Assembly (NCBI GenBank): GCA_938091165.1
Contig: CALKNK010000002.1
Span: forward strand, 62,001-126,000
Direction of reading: 5' to 3'
Source of the DNA: an uncultured Ilumatobacter sp.
GTDB lineage: Bacteria; Actinomycetota; Acidimicrobiia; Acidimicrobiales; Ilumatobacteraceae
Length of the DNA stretch: 64,000 nt
Below are positions 1-8,794 of this stretch, piece after piece. Below the pieces are notes generated by a model that was given only the letters and a program-made list of their open reading frames with translations, was not told the origin of the DNA and did not search any database. Every line of letters starts with the position of its first letter. Positions within the stretch are counted from its first letter, which is position 1. Both the position numbers and the translations under genes were made by a program.

Positions 1-443
1 CGCAGCGACTGGGATTCGGACCGTTCGTGCCGAGCACCATGATTTTGGAGATCCGGTGCGCTGCGGCTGGATTGCGTCTGATCTGGGCGACGTTGACCAC
101 CAGACAGATCACCGTGCGAGCGATAGCGGCTGGTCTCACTCGTGCGATCACTTGTCGCCGTTCCGCCGCTGCGAATCGACGCCTGGCGGGCAATTGCCGG
201 CTGCCTTGGGCGGCCGTTGGCCACTTGGCGCTGCAATGGTGACGCCGACTGAGTCAACGGTCGCCCCATCGCACCACGAACCGAGCCTCGGGGCGGTGTG
301 GCCGTGTTCTGCAGGCGGTTCAGCTGTCGACGAAAGTCCGTGACAGATGAATTCGGACGGTTGTCGACCCTTGAGCGAAGCATCGGAGGAATGAGCACGG
401 CGGCCCATGCAGCAGCGACAACAAGGAGGACAAGTTTTGCCAT
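1..443 (-). CDS. GlpR/SepX-like single-pass membrane protein (partial, C-terminus off the left edge)
   Basis: The reading frame begins with ATG at 443 and runs open to base 1, giving about 147 codons without a stop, so the gene is cut by the window edge. Residues 2-22 form one strongly hydrophobic segment, with an N-terminus reading MAKLVLLVVAAAWAAVLIPP, followed by a basic, Ser/Thr/Pro/Gln-rich polar tail of low complexity. A short N-terminal membrane anchor ending in IPP plus a long disordered tail resembles the actinobacterial GlpR/SepX proteins. Those are typically encoded next to galU, moeA and moaC, which is the context here; in Streptomyces SepX acts in cell division. The assignment rests on architecture and neighbourhood, not on a catalytic motif. 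The start has only a weak upstream AAGGAA. Confidence 0.6.
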   Translation of the reverse strand, partial: MAKLVLLVVAAAWAAVLIPPMLRSRVDNRPNSSVTDFRRQLNRLQNTATPPRGSVRGAMGRPLTQSASPLQRQVANGRPRQPAIARQASIRSGGTATSDRTSETSRYRSHGDLSGGQRRPDQTQSSRSAPDLQNHGARHERSESQSL

Positions 444-625
444 GGTGAAGAAAGATTCCTTTTTCAGACAGATTGTGACGGACTACGTCCAACACCCTCT
501 GACAATTATGAAGATTCTACGACATTTGTAACGATCCGGACAACAACGAGCGTGTCGCTCGTCACGTAATCGTTGCACATCGGCAGCGGCGAAAGGTGGA
601 CGACCAGGCTCCATCTGGCACATCG

Positions 626-1114
626 TCACGTTTCGGAGGCACGCCGGTACGTTCCGGAACGGCCACCTGTCTTCTCCCATAGCGCCAAATCCGTGATCGC
701 CATCCCTCGATCTGCTGACTTGCACATGTCGTAAATCGTCAATGCAGCGACGCTGCACGAGTGGAGGGCTTCCATCTCCACACCTGTCCGCTCGACGCAG
801 TCCACCTGCGCCTCAATGGCGACATGGTCGTCACCAACCTCGAAGCTGATCGACACACTGGCAATCATCAGCGGGTGACATAGCGGGATCGTTTCGGACG
901 TGCGTTTGGCCGCCATGATTGCAGCAACCCGTGCTACCGAAAGGACGTCTCCCTTTTTCAGCTTGCGATTGACGATCGCCGAAGCTGTCTCGGGCTGCAT
1001 CATCACCTTGCATCTGGCGACTGCGCGCCGATGGGTTGGGTCCTTTGTTGTGACGTCGACCATCCGGGCGCGGCCCGACTCATCGAGATGGGTGAATTCG
1101 AGGTCGCTCATCAA
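626..1114 (-). CDS. moaC: cyclic pyranopterin monophosphate synthase MoaC
   Basis: MoaC converts 3',8-cyclo-GTP, made by MoaA, to cyclic pyranopterin monophosphate in the first stage of molybdenum cofactor synthesis. The 162-residue protein is the usual length. It has the N-terminal signature FTHLDESGRARMVDV (7-21), PLCHP (77-81), GVEMEAL (111-117) and the catalytic-region motif IYDMCK with Asp129 and Lys132. ATG at 1114 or 1111 are both possible starts. It lies on the same strand as moaA and moeA, but the frameshifted gene at 1207-1976 sits between them on the opposite strand, so they are probably not one transcript. Confidence 0.96.
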   Translation of the reverse strand: MMSDLEFTHLDESGRARMVDVTTKDPTHRRAVARCKVMMQPETASAIVNRKLKKGDVLSVARVAAIMAAKRTSETIPLCHPLMIASVSISFEVGDDHVAIEAQVDCVERTGVEMEALHSCSVAALTIYDMCKSADRGMAITDLALWEKTGGRSGTYRRASET

Positions 1115-1206
1115 CTGCGAACCGTACTCGCATTCCGATCTGAGCCTCCCACTGTTGCGCTTTGGCCTGCCGTCTGCTTCAAGCGCTACTCGGTACCGTG
1201 TGGTCT

Positions 1207-1976
1207 ATGACGGTTTCGGCGGCGCTCCCCTACGACGCCACCGAGCACATCCGCCTCGACGGCACTGAACTCATTCGGCTCGTCAGCAACGCTGACCCAA
1301 CGCTTTCCGTGCCGAACTGTCCCGGCTGGAGCCTGAGTGAACTCCCATTCCACGTCGCTCGCGGGTGGAACTACTGGGCGGGCGTTCTGTCGGCGGGTAT
1401 CACGAGCCGAAATGATGTCCGTGAGATTCCCGAAATCGAGCGCTCACCAGATCACGCTCGCCTAGTCGATGCGCTTTTCGATGCGCACGTTCGGCTGTGC
1501 GACGCCCTGCACGCAACCGATGCCTCAATGCGGGTGTGGACCTGGACCGGCTCAACGCAAAGGGTGCCGTGGGTCGCCCGCCGAATGACGCACGAAACAA
1601 TGGTTCACCTGCGGGACGCAGGCCAGGCGATCGGCCTCGACTTCGAATTTGCAGCTGAGGTTGCTGCCGACGGCATCGACGAATGGCTGACCTGGTTTGC
1701 GGCAGGAGAACGCGCCGAGGGCGAAAAAAGTTCGCCGGTACCGTCAAACTCAAATGCACCGACTCCGAACTCCTGCCAGGGCACGGCGAGTGGTTCGTCT
1801 CAGCAATGAAAGAACCTAAGGCCACCTTCACCCGCTCGAACCGCAAGGGTGATGCAGCTATTCGGGGTCCGGCCCAAGATATTTTGATGTGGCTGTGGCG
1901 ACGTAGCAGCAACATCGAGATCATCGGCGACGAAGTGGTGGCACGAAGATTTCAAGCCTTCACCGATCTCACGTAA
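1207..1976 (+). pseudogene. mycothiol-dependent maleylpyruvate isomerase-family protein, frameshifted
   Basis: The first part (ATG 1207 to about 1725) matches the DinB-like N-terminal domain of the MDMPI family, with PGWSLSELPFHVARGWNYWA and a metal-site-like MTHETMVHLRDA. The expected C-terminal domain (GEWFVSAM, then AAIRGPAQDILMWLW, then GDEVVARRF) is present in another frame from about 1725 to the stop at 1976. The two frames meet at a run of six A (1724-1729); one extra base there would restore a single protein of about 256 residues. Some family members use mycothiol, consistent with an actinobacterium; the substrate here is unknown. The break may be a sequencing or assembly error in the homopolymer, or a genuine lesion. 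Left unjoined it gives a truncated protein ending at 1809. Confidence 0.75.
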
Positions 1977-2070
1977 CGCAAGTCGCTCGGCGAATAAGCG
2001 AGTCAGACCCGCAGATCAACGACTTCGGCTTGACAACGCAGTCGGTCATCCAGAAAAGCGGCAGCTGGCG

Positions 2071-3105
2071 TCAGCCACCCAACTGCGACATTGATTTTGA
2101 AGGCCGGGTGAAGTTGACCTGGTGAATCTGGTGGCCGGCCCACTTCGTTGCGACGGCTGCTTCGATTCGGTCAGCGACCTGGTCGTCGCTTTCTCCTGAT
2201 CGCAACGCCGTAAGGAGATCAAACTCATTGTTCGCAAACAAGCACGTCCGAAAGTCGCCTTCGGCGGTAAGGCGCACTCGGTCGCAGTCACCACAGAAAG
2301 GCTTTGTAACAGTTGGAATCACACCGATCATGCTCCCGGGACTCCCCTCGCCGTAAAGACCTCCGTCGAGGAATCGGAATCGGTCGGCCGGCGCCGCGCC
2401 TCGGGCGGGTAGAACTTCCAAAGGGTACTTTGCGCTAATTTTCTCAAGGATTTCGGCCTGGCCGACTACCTTGTCGTTCATCCAATGACCTTCAGCATCA
2501 AGCGGCATGAACTCAATGAATCGCACCTCAACGTTCTGTTCCCGTCCGAAAGTGGCAAGATCGAGGATTTCGCTGTCGTTTATGCCGCGCTCAATGACGG
2601 CGTTGATCTTGACTGGATCGAAGCCCACTTCTTGGGCAGCGCAAATTCCGTCGAGCACGTTGTTGAGTTCATCACGACGCGTCATCTGATGAAATTTCGC
2701 GCGGTCGAGTGTGTCAAGGCTGATGTTGACGCGCTTGAGCCCAGCCTGCTTCAACGGGTCAGCAACCAGTCGCATCGTTGCGCCGTTGGTAGTCATCGCC
2801 AAGTTGACGGGTCCGTCCGGACCAACAAGCTTCGAAAGTTTTGAGATCAACACTGGCAGGTGGGCGCGGACGGTTGGCTCGCCGCCGGTCAACCGGATGC
2901 CCTTGACGCCATAGCGCTCAACGAAGATCCGGGCGAGTCGCTCGATCTCCTCAAACGACATTACATCGCTCCGATTAAGCCACTGCATACCTTCTTCGGG
3001 CATGCAGTACGTGCAGCGGAAGTTGCAGCGATCGGTGACGGAGATGCGGAGGTCTTCGATGTGACGGCCGAGCGGATCGATCAGCTGTTCGAATGATTCC
3101 GACAT
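2071..3105 (-). CDS. moaA: GTP 3',8-cyclase MoaA (radical SAM)
   Basis: MoaA is the radical-SAM enzyme that rearranges GTP to 3',8-cyclo-GTP, the substrate of MoaC. The 344-residue protein has the N-terminal radical-SAM cluster CxxxCxxC (Cys27, Cys31, Cys34), the SAM-binding GGEP motif (74-77) and the second cluster ligands Cys271, Cys274 and Cys288. It ends in Gly-Gly, as the family requires for activity. The ATG at 3105 gives the expected N-terminus (LIDPLGRHIEDLRISVTDRC). It follows moeA by 9 bp on the same strand, so the two are probably co-transcribed. Confidence 0.97.
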   Translation of the reverse strand: MSESFEQLIDPLGRHIEDLRISVTDRCNFRCTYCMPEEGMQWLNRSDVMSFEEIERLARIFVERYGVKGIRLTGGEPTVRAHLPVLISKLSKLVGPDGPVNLAMTTNGATMRLVADPLKQAGLKRVNISLDTLDRAKFHQMTRRDELNNVLDGICAAQEVGFDPVKINAVIERGINDSEILDLATFGREQNVEVRFIEFMPLDAEGHWMNDKVVGQAEILEKISAKYPLEVLPARGAAPADRFRFLDGGLYGEGSPGSMIGVIPTVTKPFCGDCDRVRLTAEGDFRTCLFANNEFDLLTALRSGESDDQVADRIEAAVATKWAGHQIHQVNFTRPSKSMSQLGG

Positions 3106-3114
3106 ACTTGCAGC

Positions 3115-4332
3115 CTACGACTGCAGGAGAAGCACAGCGACTTCTGAGCCAGCATCGACGCCGCCGCCATCGGGTACGACAGCCATCGCCTCGGCACTCG
3201 CCGTGGCCGCAAGCTGGTGGCTACCCTGAGCGTTGACTGGCACGACGTGGTATCGCCCGTCGCCAGCAAACCTTCCATTGACTCGCATGAAGTGCACCTT
3301 GCCATCGGCACTACGACGGAGGTCTTGGTCAGCGATTGCAACCACGCTGGTTCGTGCAAGCTGAGTGAACCCCATCATCCGGCGCAATGCCGGTCGAGCC
3401 ATGAGTTCGAAACTGACCATCGAGCTGACCGGATTGCCGGGGAGTCCGAACACGGGCACGCCGTCGAGCTTGCCGAACGCAAAAGGCTTGGCCGGCTTAA
3501 TTGCCATCTGCATCCAGTTCATGTCAGCGATCCTTCCGAGCACTGCCTTTACAACGTCGTAGTCGCCCATTGAGACGCCCCCACTCGACACGATTGCGTC
3601 ACATTCGACCGCTGCTGCGCGGAGGACTCGTTCGAGTTCGACTTCGTTGTCGCGGACCACACCGAGGTCGAGAACCTGGCAACCAGCCTCGGCAAGCATT
3701 CCGGCAAGCATGATCTTGTTGCTCTCGCGAATCTGACCCGGTGCGAGCATCGAGCCGTCGGTGATCAATTCATCGCCGGTCGAGAGCACGGCCACTTTCA
3801 GGCGGGGATAGACCCTGACCTCCTGAGCGTTGATACTGGCCAGGACACCTTCGATTGCAGGAGTGATCTGCGTTCCTCTGAAAAAGAGCTCCTCGCCCAC
3901 GACGACGTCGTCGCCTGCTCCCCGGATCGCCATTCCCGCTGCAACCGACTCGGTCAGCCGGACCCGTTCATTGCCGACATCGTCCTCACCAAGCCGTTCA
4001 GAATGTTCGACCATCACCACAGCATCAGCTCCTAGCGGCATCGGTGCTCCGGTCATGATCCGAATCGTCTCGCCAGGACCAACATTGCCATCCGGCGCAG
4101 CACCAGCAGCGATTTCTCCAACAACAGTCAGTTCAGTTGGAACATTGGCAACGTCGACGGAACGCACGGCATATCCATCAACGGCACTGTTGTTGAACGG
4201 CGGCACGATCTCCGTCGACACGACCACGTCAGCGAGCACAAGCCCGCTCGCTTGCTCACGCCGCATCGTTACTGGCTCACCCGGCGGGCACGATTCGAGG
4301 ACGAAGGCCTGGGCATCTTCCAACGGCGTCAT
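3115..4332 (-). CDS. moeA: molybdopterin molybdenumtransferase MoeA
   Basis: MoeA inserts molybdate into adenylylated molybdopterin. From the ATG at 4332 the protein has 405 residues, the usual length, and begins MTPLEDAQAFVLESC. Conserved family stretches include the PPFNNSAVDGYAV region, GAPMPLGADAVV, the signature SSGGVSMGDYDVVK and FGLPGNPVSSMVSFE. The open frame continues upstream to 4614, but that part overlaps the divergent glycolipid-binding gene and is not family-like; a GTG at 4350 is an alternative start. It lies directly upstream of moaA on the same strand. Confidence 0.96.
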   Translation of the reverse strand: MTPLEDAQAFVLESCPPGEPVTMRREQASGLVLADVVVSTEIVPPFNNSAVDGYAVRSVDVANVPTELTVVGEIAAGAAPDGNVGPGETIRIMTGAPMPLGADAVVMVEHSERLGEDDVGNERVRLTESVAAGMAIRGAGDDVVVGEELFFRGTQITPAIEGVLASINAQEVRVYPRLKVAVLSTGDELITDGSMLAPGQIRESNKIMLAGMLAEAGCQVLDLGVVRDNEVELERVLRAAAVECDAIVSSGGVSMGDYDVVKAVLGRIADMNWMQMAIKPAKPFAFGKLDGVPVFGLPGNPVSSMVSFELMARPALRRMMGFTQLARTSVVAIADQDLRRSADGKVHFMRVNGRFAGDGRYHVVPVNAQGSHQLAATASAEAMAVVPDGGGVDAGSEVAVLLLQS

Positions 4333-4392
4333 ATCCTCAATCGTACGGACTTCGCCGTTTGCACACCCATTACATGTCGTCGGCATCCCCCG

Positions 4393-4986
4393 ATGGACGT
4401 ACGAACGATTAGCCGTAAGCTCGGCGCCGTGACGATCGCACTGACTGCGTTCCCTGCCGATGGGTTTACTGCGCGGTGGAATCGGGTCGGCGGCGGGGGC
4501 TCCGAACAGGTCGACCTCCGGTGGGAAAACGAGGGATGGACAATCACCAGCGAAGTCAGCGGCCCAAACATCTCGTACGTGTTGCGCCTCTCGGCGACCT
4601 GGGCTGTCCGGCAATTTCTACTGTTCCGCGACCTCGACGATCCAGATCTCTGGCTCGGTACCGACGGGAGTGGTCGATGGGGTGAAATCAATGGAGCGCA
4701 CCGTCCAGACCTGGACGGCTGCCACGACATCGACCTGCCGGTCACGCCGTTCACCTGCACCCTGCCAATCCGGCGACTTGCGCTTGAGGTCGGCGATGCT
4801 GCCGATCTCAAAGTAGCGGTGCTTGATGTCGAGACGCTCGGGATCGTACCCCTCCGTCAGCGATACCACCGGATCGCTCTGCATCGCTTTGCTCGCACCG
4901 ACCCCCGTACCGGGTCCGAGGTTGAGTTCGACATTGACCCCTATGGGCTCGTCCAGGACTACCCCGAACTCTTCACCCGGTCCTAA
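4393..4986 (+). CDS. putative glycolipid-binding protein (PF06475 family)
   Basis: About 197 residues from ATG 4393. The central and C-terminal parts match the actinobacterial glycolipid-binding family (PF06475), a beta-strand protein of unclear biochemical role: GTDGSGRW, then LDGCHDIDLPVTPFTCTLPI, then an RYHRI stretch and a terminal GLVQDYPELF. No signal peptide or membrane segment is seen. It is divergent from moeA and convergent with galU, with only 3 bp between its stop and the galU stop. The family name comes from similarity to the E. coli O157 island protein; binding of glycolipid is not shown by the sequence. Confidence 0.8.
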   Translation: MDVRTISRKLGAVTIALTAFPADGFTARWNRVGGGGSEQVDLRWENEGWTITSEVSGPNISYVLRLSATWAVRQFLLFRDLDDPDLWLGTDGSGRWGEINGAHRPDLDGCHDIDLPVTPFTCTLPIRRLALEVGDAADLKVAVLDVETLGIVPLRQRYHRIALHRFARTDPRTGSEVEFDIDPYGLVQDYPELFTRS

Positions 4987-4989
4987 CGG

Positions 4990-5856
4990 TCAGACCTGTA
5001 AGTTCGCAAGGATGGTCCGGAGATCCTCGCCCAACTCAGGATTAGCGAGGCCGAGCCCAATTGACGCTGTCAGGAAACCGAGCGGATTTCCGGTGTCGTA
5101 ACGGCTCACATTGGATACCACAGCGTGGAACGCTGACCGCGCAGCTTGCGCCCTTAGCGCATCAGTCAGCTGAAGTTCGCCGCCGCGGCCCGGCTGCAAG
5201 GCATCGATCTCAGCCCACGCGTCTGCCGTGAGGACATAACGACCGGTAATAATGAAGTTGCTCGGAGCATCCTCAACGGACGGCTTCTCAACAAGATCTC
5301 GCACCGGGATGACCCCGTCAGCCGATAGCTCGCCCGCAGGATCGATGACGCCATAGGAGCACACCAACTCGCGCGACACGTTCGCTGCAGCAACCACGCT
5401 GCCCCCGGTTGACGAGCACACGCGGTTCATCTGCGCGAGGAGTGCAGATGAGCCCATCAGCTCGTCGGGCAACATGACGGCGAAGGGCTCCTCGCCGATT
5501 GCCTCACGGGCACAGCCCACGGCGTGCCCCAAACCTTTCGGACTGTCTTGGTAAACAATGCTGACCCGCCAGTCTCGCCCGATCGAGCGCAGGCGCTCTG
5601 CGAGAGCGGTCTTGCCCGAGTCATCGAGTTTGTTGAGAAGCGCCTCGTTTGGCTCAAAATACTGCGCAACCGCTGGCTTATCTCGGCTACTGACGACCAC
5701 GATGTGATCAATGCCGGCTCCAAGCGCTTCATCAATGACTATCTGTAACGCTGGCTGATCTCCAATTGGGAACAGCTCTTTGGGCACGGCCTTGGTAGCC
5801 GGGAGGAATCGAGTTCCCATTCCAGCCGCGGGAATAACAGCACTACGCACCTGCAT
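4990..5856 (-). CDS. galU: UTP-glucose-1-phosphate uridylyltransferase GalU
   Basis: GalU makes UDP-glucose from UTP and glucose-1-phosphate for polysaccharide and envelope synthesis. From ATG 5856 the protein is 288 residues and starts MQVRSAVIPAAGMGTRFLPA. It shows the nucleotide-binding signature AAGMGTRFLPATKAVPKEL (10-28), the LPDELMG stretch, VEKP, and the FIITGRYVL and GGELQLTDAL stretches. The frame continues upstream to 6126, but that segment overlaps the fmdB-like gene and is not family-like. In many actinobacteria galU sits beside moeA and a SepX/GlpR gene, as here. Confidence 0.96.
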   Translation of the reverse strand: MQVRSAVIPAAGMGTRFLPATKAVPKELFPIGDQPALQIVIDEALGAGIDHIVVVSSRDKPAVAQYFEPNEALLNKLDDSGKTALAERLRSIGRDWRVSIVYQDSPKGLGHAVGCAREAIGEEPFAVMLPDELMGSSALLAQMNRVCSSTGGSVVAAANVSRELVCSYGVIDPAGELSADGVIPVRDLVEKPSVEDAPSNFIITGRYVLTADAWAEIDALQPGRGGELQLTDALRAQAARSAFHAVVSNVSRYDTGNPLGFLTASIGLGLANPELGEDLRTILANLQV

Positions 5857-5991
5857 AAGGGCACCATAACCAGCAAGCACCGGGCACGGCCGGACTCCGT
5901 TCAATCGGCCCCCAACGAGCGTTAGCTCAGATCGAACGTTACGGGTGCGAACGTGGCAGCGAGCCTCGCCGTCGGTAATATTTTCCGTGCT

Positions 5992-6375
5992 ATGCCCACC
6001 TACGTCTACAAATTCACCGACACCGGCGAAACCATTGAGGTCCAGCAGTCGTTCCAAGACAACTCGTTGACCGAACTCACACACCCTGCCACAGGCGATG
6101 TGATGACCGTCAAGAAGGTATTCCAACCGGTCGGCGTAACGTTTAAAGGCAGCGGTTTCTTCAAAAACGACAATCGCGGCAAGACCTCGTCGACAACACC
6201 CGCCGGCTCAACCAGCGACTCCTCGAGCGGAGACTCCTCAAGCAATAGTTCCGCCGACTCCAGCAACTCCAAGGACTCATCCGATTCGAGTTCAGTTTCT
6301 TCGACCGCAACGAAAACTGACTCGTCGACAGCTTCCCCTAGCTCGTCGAGCACCTCGTCCAGCACCGCTGACTGA
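5992..6375 (+). CDS. FmdB-family regulatory protein lacking the zinc-ribbon cysteines
   Basis: From ATG 5992 the 127-residue protein begins MPTYVYKFTDTGETIEVQQS and continues through VFQPVGVTFKGSGFFKND. This is the FmdB fold signature (MPTYxYxC..C, then VGxxFKGSGFY). In typical members two CxxC pairs bind zinc. Here both are missing: the first pair position reads FTDT and the second lies in THPATG. The last 70 or so residues are almost entirely Ser, Thr, Asp, Ala and Lys, a disordered tail. It is divergent from galU. An upstream ATG at 5953 is less likely because the family begins at MPTY. Function is unknown. Confidence 0.85.
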   Translation: MPTYVYKFTDTGETIEVQQSFQDNSLTELTHPATGDVMTVKKVFQPVGVTFKGSGFFKNDNRGKTSSTTPAGSTSDSSSGDSSSNSSADSSNSKDSSDSSSVSSTATKTDSSTASPSSSSTSSSTAD

Positions 6376-6398
6376 TCTGCCACCGTCGACGTTGGTCT

Positions 6399-6415
6399 CG
6401 CTCGACGGTCGAGCG
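6399..6415. repeat. perfect inverted repeat between convergent genes
   Basis: An 8-bp perfect inverted repeat (CGCTCGAC / GTCGAGCG) with a one-base centre lies 24 bp beyond the fmdB-like stop, in the 135-bp gap facing uppP. It could fold as a hairpin at the end of either convergent transcript. No T-run follows, so it is not a clear rho-independent terminator. Confidence 0.35.
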
Positions 6416-6510
6416 TCGGAACTCCGTGCCGACATTCGAAGCACCCATGGTGGCGATAGCTCCGAGGCCCAGGAGGCGATTTTACTGTTTCTGCGACTTG
6501 GGCAAAACCG

Positions 6511-7365
6511 TCAAAAAGCGATGTTGTCGCGCCAGCCGAGGGCGAGAATGACCAACATCAGCACGCCGACGGTGACGCGATAAATCACAAACGGCATCAA
6601 GCTATGGGTGCTGACGAGCTTGATCGTGCCCCAGACGGCGATCAGCCCAGCAGCAAACGATGTGACAATGCCTACCGCCATCGGAATCAGGAGCTTCTCA
6701 TAGCCACCATTGCCCACCATGGACAGCATCTTGAATACAACCGCTCCGAAAATTACCGGCAACGACATAATGAAGCTAATTCGCACAGCCGCATCACGGC
6801 CAAACCCGACCCAGCGAGCGGCGGTCATCGTTATGCCTGAGCGACTCGTTCCAGGATTGAGCGCAAGCGCCTGTGCAACGCCAACCTTGAGGGCGTCGGA
6901 AGTACGAAAATCCTCCAGCTTGCGGGAACCGGACTGACGGTCCGCCCAGCCCAGCAACAGACCAAATCCAATGAGTGATAACGCGATGATGAAAGGCGTA
7001 CCCAGCACCGTGTCGATTTTTTCCTCGAACAGAGCGCCCACTGCGGCTGCGGGTACCGTTGCGAGCACAAAGAGCCACGCTAGGCGCCCCTCGGTGTTCG
7101 TTGGCTTGGAGCGGGTAAAGATCAACTTTGTGCCTTCGACTACGTAGACCTTGACGTCTTCGCGGAAGTAAACAAGCACGGCAAAGAAGGTGCCAAGATG
7201 CAACGCCACGTCAAACGACTTTTTCAGTGATTCACCGCCAGGGCCACTGAAGTCGTCCCATCCGAAAAGCCACGGCACCAGCAGCAGGTGGCCGCTGGAC
7301 GAGATCGGCAGGAACTCAGAGAACCCCTGCACGATTCCGAGAACGATGGCGTGGATAATCGGCAC
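6511..7365 (-). CDS. uppP: undecaprenyl-diphosphatase UppP (BacA)
   Basis: This integral membrane enzyme dephosphorylates undecaprenyl diphosphate to recycle the lipid carrier of cell wall synthesis; overproduction gives bacitracin resistance in other bacteria. The 284-residue length is typical. Catalytic motifs are present: QGFSEFLPISSSGHL (13-27, with Glu17, Ser22-24 and His26) and NPGTSRSG (residues 169-176 or so). Seven or eight hydrophobic segments are visible. It ends convergently with the fmdB-like gene and follows the pmbA stop by 64 bp on the same strand. Confidence 0.96.
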   Translation of the reverse strand: MPIIHAIVLGIVQGFSEFLPISSSGHLLLVPWLFGWDDFSGPGGESLKKSFDVALHLGTFFAVLVYFREDVKVYVVEGTKLIFTRSKPTNTEGRLAWLFVLATVPAAAVGALFEEKIDTVLGTPFIIALSLIGFGLLLGWADRQSGSRKLEDFRTSDALKVGVAQALALNPGTSRSGITMTAARWVGFGRDAAVRISFIMSLPVIFGAVVFKMLSMVGNGGYEKLLIPMAVGIVTSFAAGLIAVWGTIKLVSTHSLMPFVIYRVTVGVLMLVILALGWRDNIAF

Positions 7366-7429
7366 CCCGATGTTCTATCCGCGCTACAACCACTCCGGCT
7401 GCGACCCCCTAAGCAGAGGTGACTGTCGC

Positions 7430-8794
7430 TCAGGTGCCGGAAAGAGTGACGTCGCGGATCACGAGCGACATACCGCTCGAGCGCATGGGAAGCCAGTCGA
7501 GGTCTCCACCGATCTCGACGATGTCCAGAAGCATGCGCTGCAGTGTCGACGCAATCGTGAACTCGCGGACCGGTGCCCCCACATCACCGTTGACGATGAG
7601 CAGGCCCGCAGCCCCAGTCGAAAAGTCACCGCTGACTGGATTGACGCCCGAATGTAGACCCTGCACAGATTGCACCAGTAGGCCTTCATCAACGTCGGAA
7701 ATCAACTCAGCTTGCGAGCGGGTGCCCGGCACCAGCGACATCGCAAGGCAGCCGACACCGGGTGTACCGGCAAATCCTCCACGAGTTGCGTTCCCCGTTG
7801 AAACCGTTCCTGCACGACGAGCGCTATAGGTGTTGTGCACAAACTGCTTGAGCACACCGTCTTGAATCAGAACGTTGCGGCGCGCCGCCAGGCCCTCACC
7901 GTCAACATCGGTCGAGCTGTATGCCCTGGGGTTGGTCGGGTCGTCGATCAACGTCACGAGTGGTGCCGCCACCTCGTCGCCGAGGCGTTCGGCGAACAGT
8001 GACCGACCTTTGACCACTGCTTCGCCATTCAATGTCGAGGAAATGACACCGAGGAATTGGGCCGTGACCATCGGGTCAAGCACGACCGTTGTGCGCTTGC
8101 TCGCCGGCTTCGTTGCACCAAGGAGGCGGGTCGCCCGTTCGGAAGCTTCACGGGCGGCCTTGTCGAGGTCAAACTCGAGCGGGCTCCGGCCCACGGAGAA
8201 TCCGAATCCAGTTTGCGTCTCGGCGTCATCACCCTCACCATCGTCGGCCAGTGTCGACACCGATACGTAGCACCCGTTTTCGCGACCCGACATGCGGATA
8301 CCGGTCGTCGACGCCACTGCGGACTCGCCGTGCGCATCGGCGTAATTTGAGTCGTCGACACGAACACGGGCGTCTCGTCCTGACGTCAACTGCTCGAGCT
8401 GCTTGGCAAGATTGATCTTGTCGTCTGTTGGGTAGTCGGCGAGTTCGTCGTTCCACAACGACTGCTCAGTGACAGTTATGCCATCTGGCTCAGCCAACGC
8501 TGCGTACTCGTCAGGTTCGCCGAACTGGACGTTGTCGCGAGCTTCAGCAAGCACCTCGGCAATCGCCGATTCGTCGAGTGTTCCGGCGTACGCGAAGCCG
8601 GTTCGGCCACCGGAAATCACACGGATACCAACGCCTTCACTCTGAGCGGACACGAAGTGCTCAACGGCGCCTTGATAAATCCGCACGTCGGTGTCACCAC
8701 CGCGAGCCACAAACGCTTCAACCTGTTCGCTCGATTTTGCTTGCTCAACGATCCGGTCAGCTACGACCTGCAGCTCAGATTCAAAGGCGCTCAT
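7430..8794 (-). CDS. pmbA: TldD/PmbA-family protein (TldE/PmbA)
   Basis: A 454-residue member of the TldD/PmbA family, the non-metal partner of a heterodimeric metalloprotease. In E. coli TldD/TldE matures microcin B17 and degrades CcdA. It has the expected N-terminal domain (IRVISGGRTGFAYAGTLD) and C-terminal domain (TVVLDPMVTAQFLGVISSTL, VHNTYSARRAG, GDFSTGAAGLLIVNG), and lacks the HExxxH motif, as expected for PmbA/TldE. Its ATG overlaps the stop of tldD by 4 bp, so translation is probably coupled and the pair forms an operon. Confidence 0.93.
   Translation of the reverse strand: MSAFESELQVVADRIVEQAKSSEQVEAFVARGGDTDVRIYQGAVEHFVSAQSEGVGIRVISGGRTGFAYAGTLDESAIAEVLAEARDNVQFGEPDEYAALAEPDGITVTEQSLWNDELADYPTDDKINLAKQLEQLTSGRDARVRVDDSNYADAHGESAVASTTGIRMSGRENGCYVSVSTLADDGEGDDAETQTGFGFSVGRSPLEFDLDKAAREASERATRLLGATKPASKRTTVVLDPMVTAQFLGVISSTLNGEAVVKGRSLFAERLGDEVAAPLVTLIDDPTNPRAYSSTDVDGEGLAARRNVLIQDGVLKQFVHNTYSARRAGTVSTGNATRGGFAGTPGVGCLAMSLVPGTRSQAELISDVDEGLLVQSVQGLHSGVNPVSGDFSTGAAGLLIVNGDVGAPVREFTIASTLQRMLLDIVEIGGDLDWLPMRSSGMSLVIRDVTLSGT

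Noticed and set aside
1724..1730. Programmed -1 ribosomal frameshifting at AAAAAAG
   Set aside because: The heptamer is out of phase with the canonical X_XXY_YYZ slippery site in the zero frame, and no downstream stimulator was evident. A sequence error or lesion is simpler.
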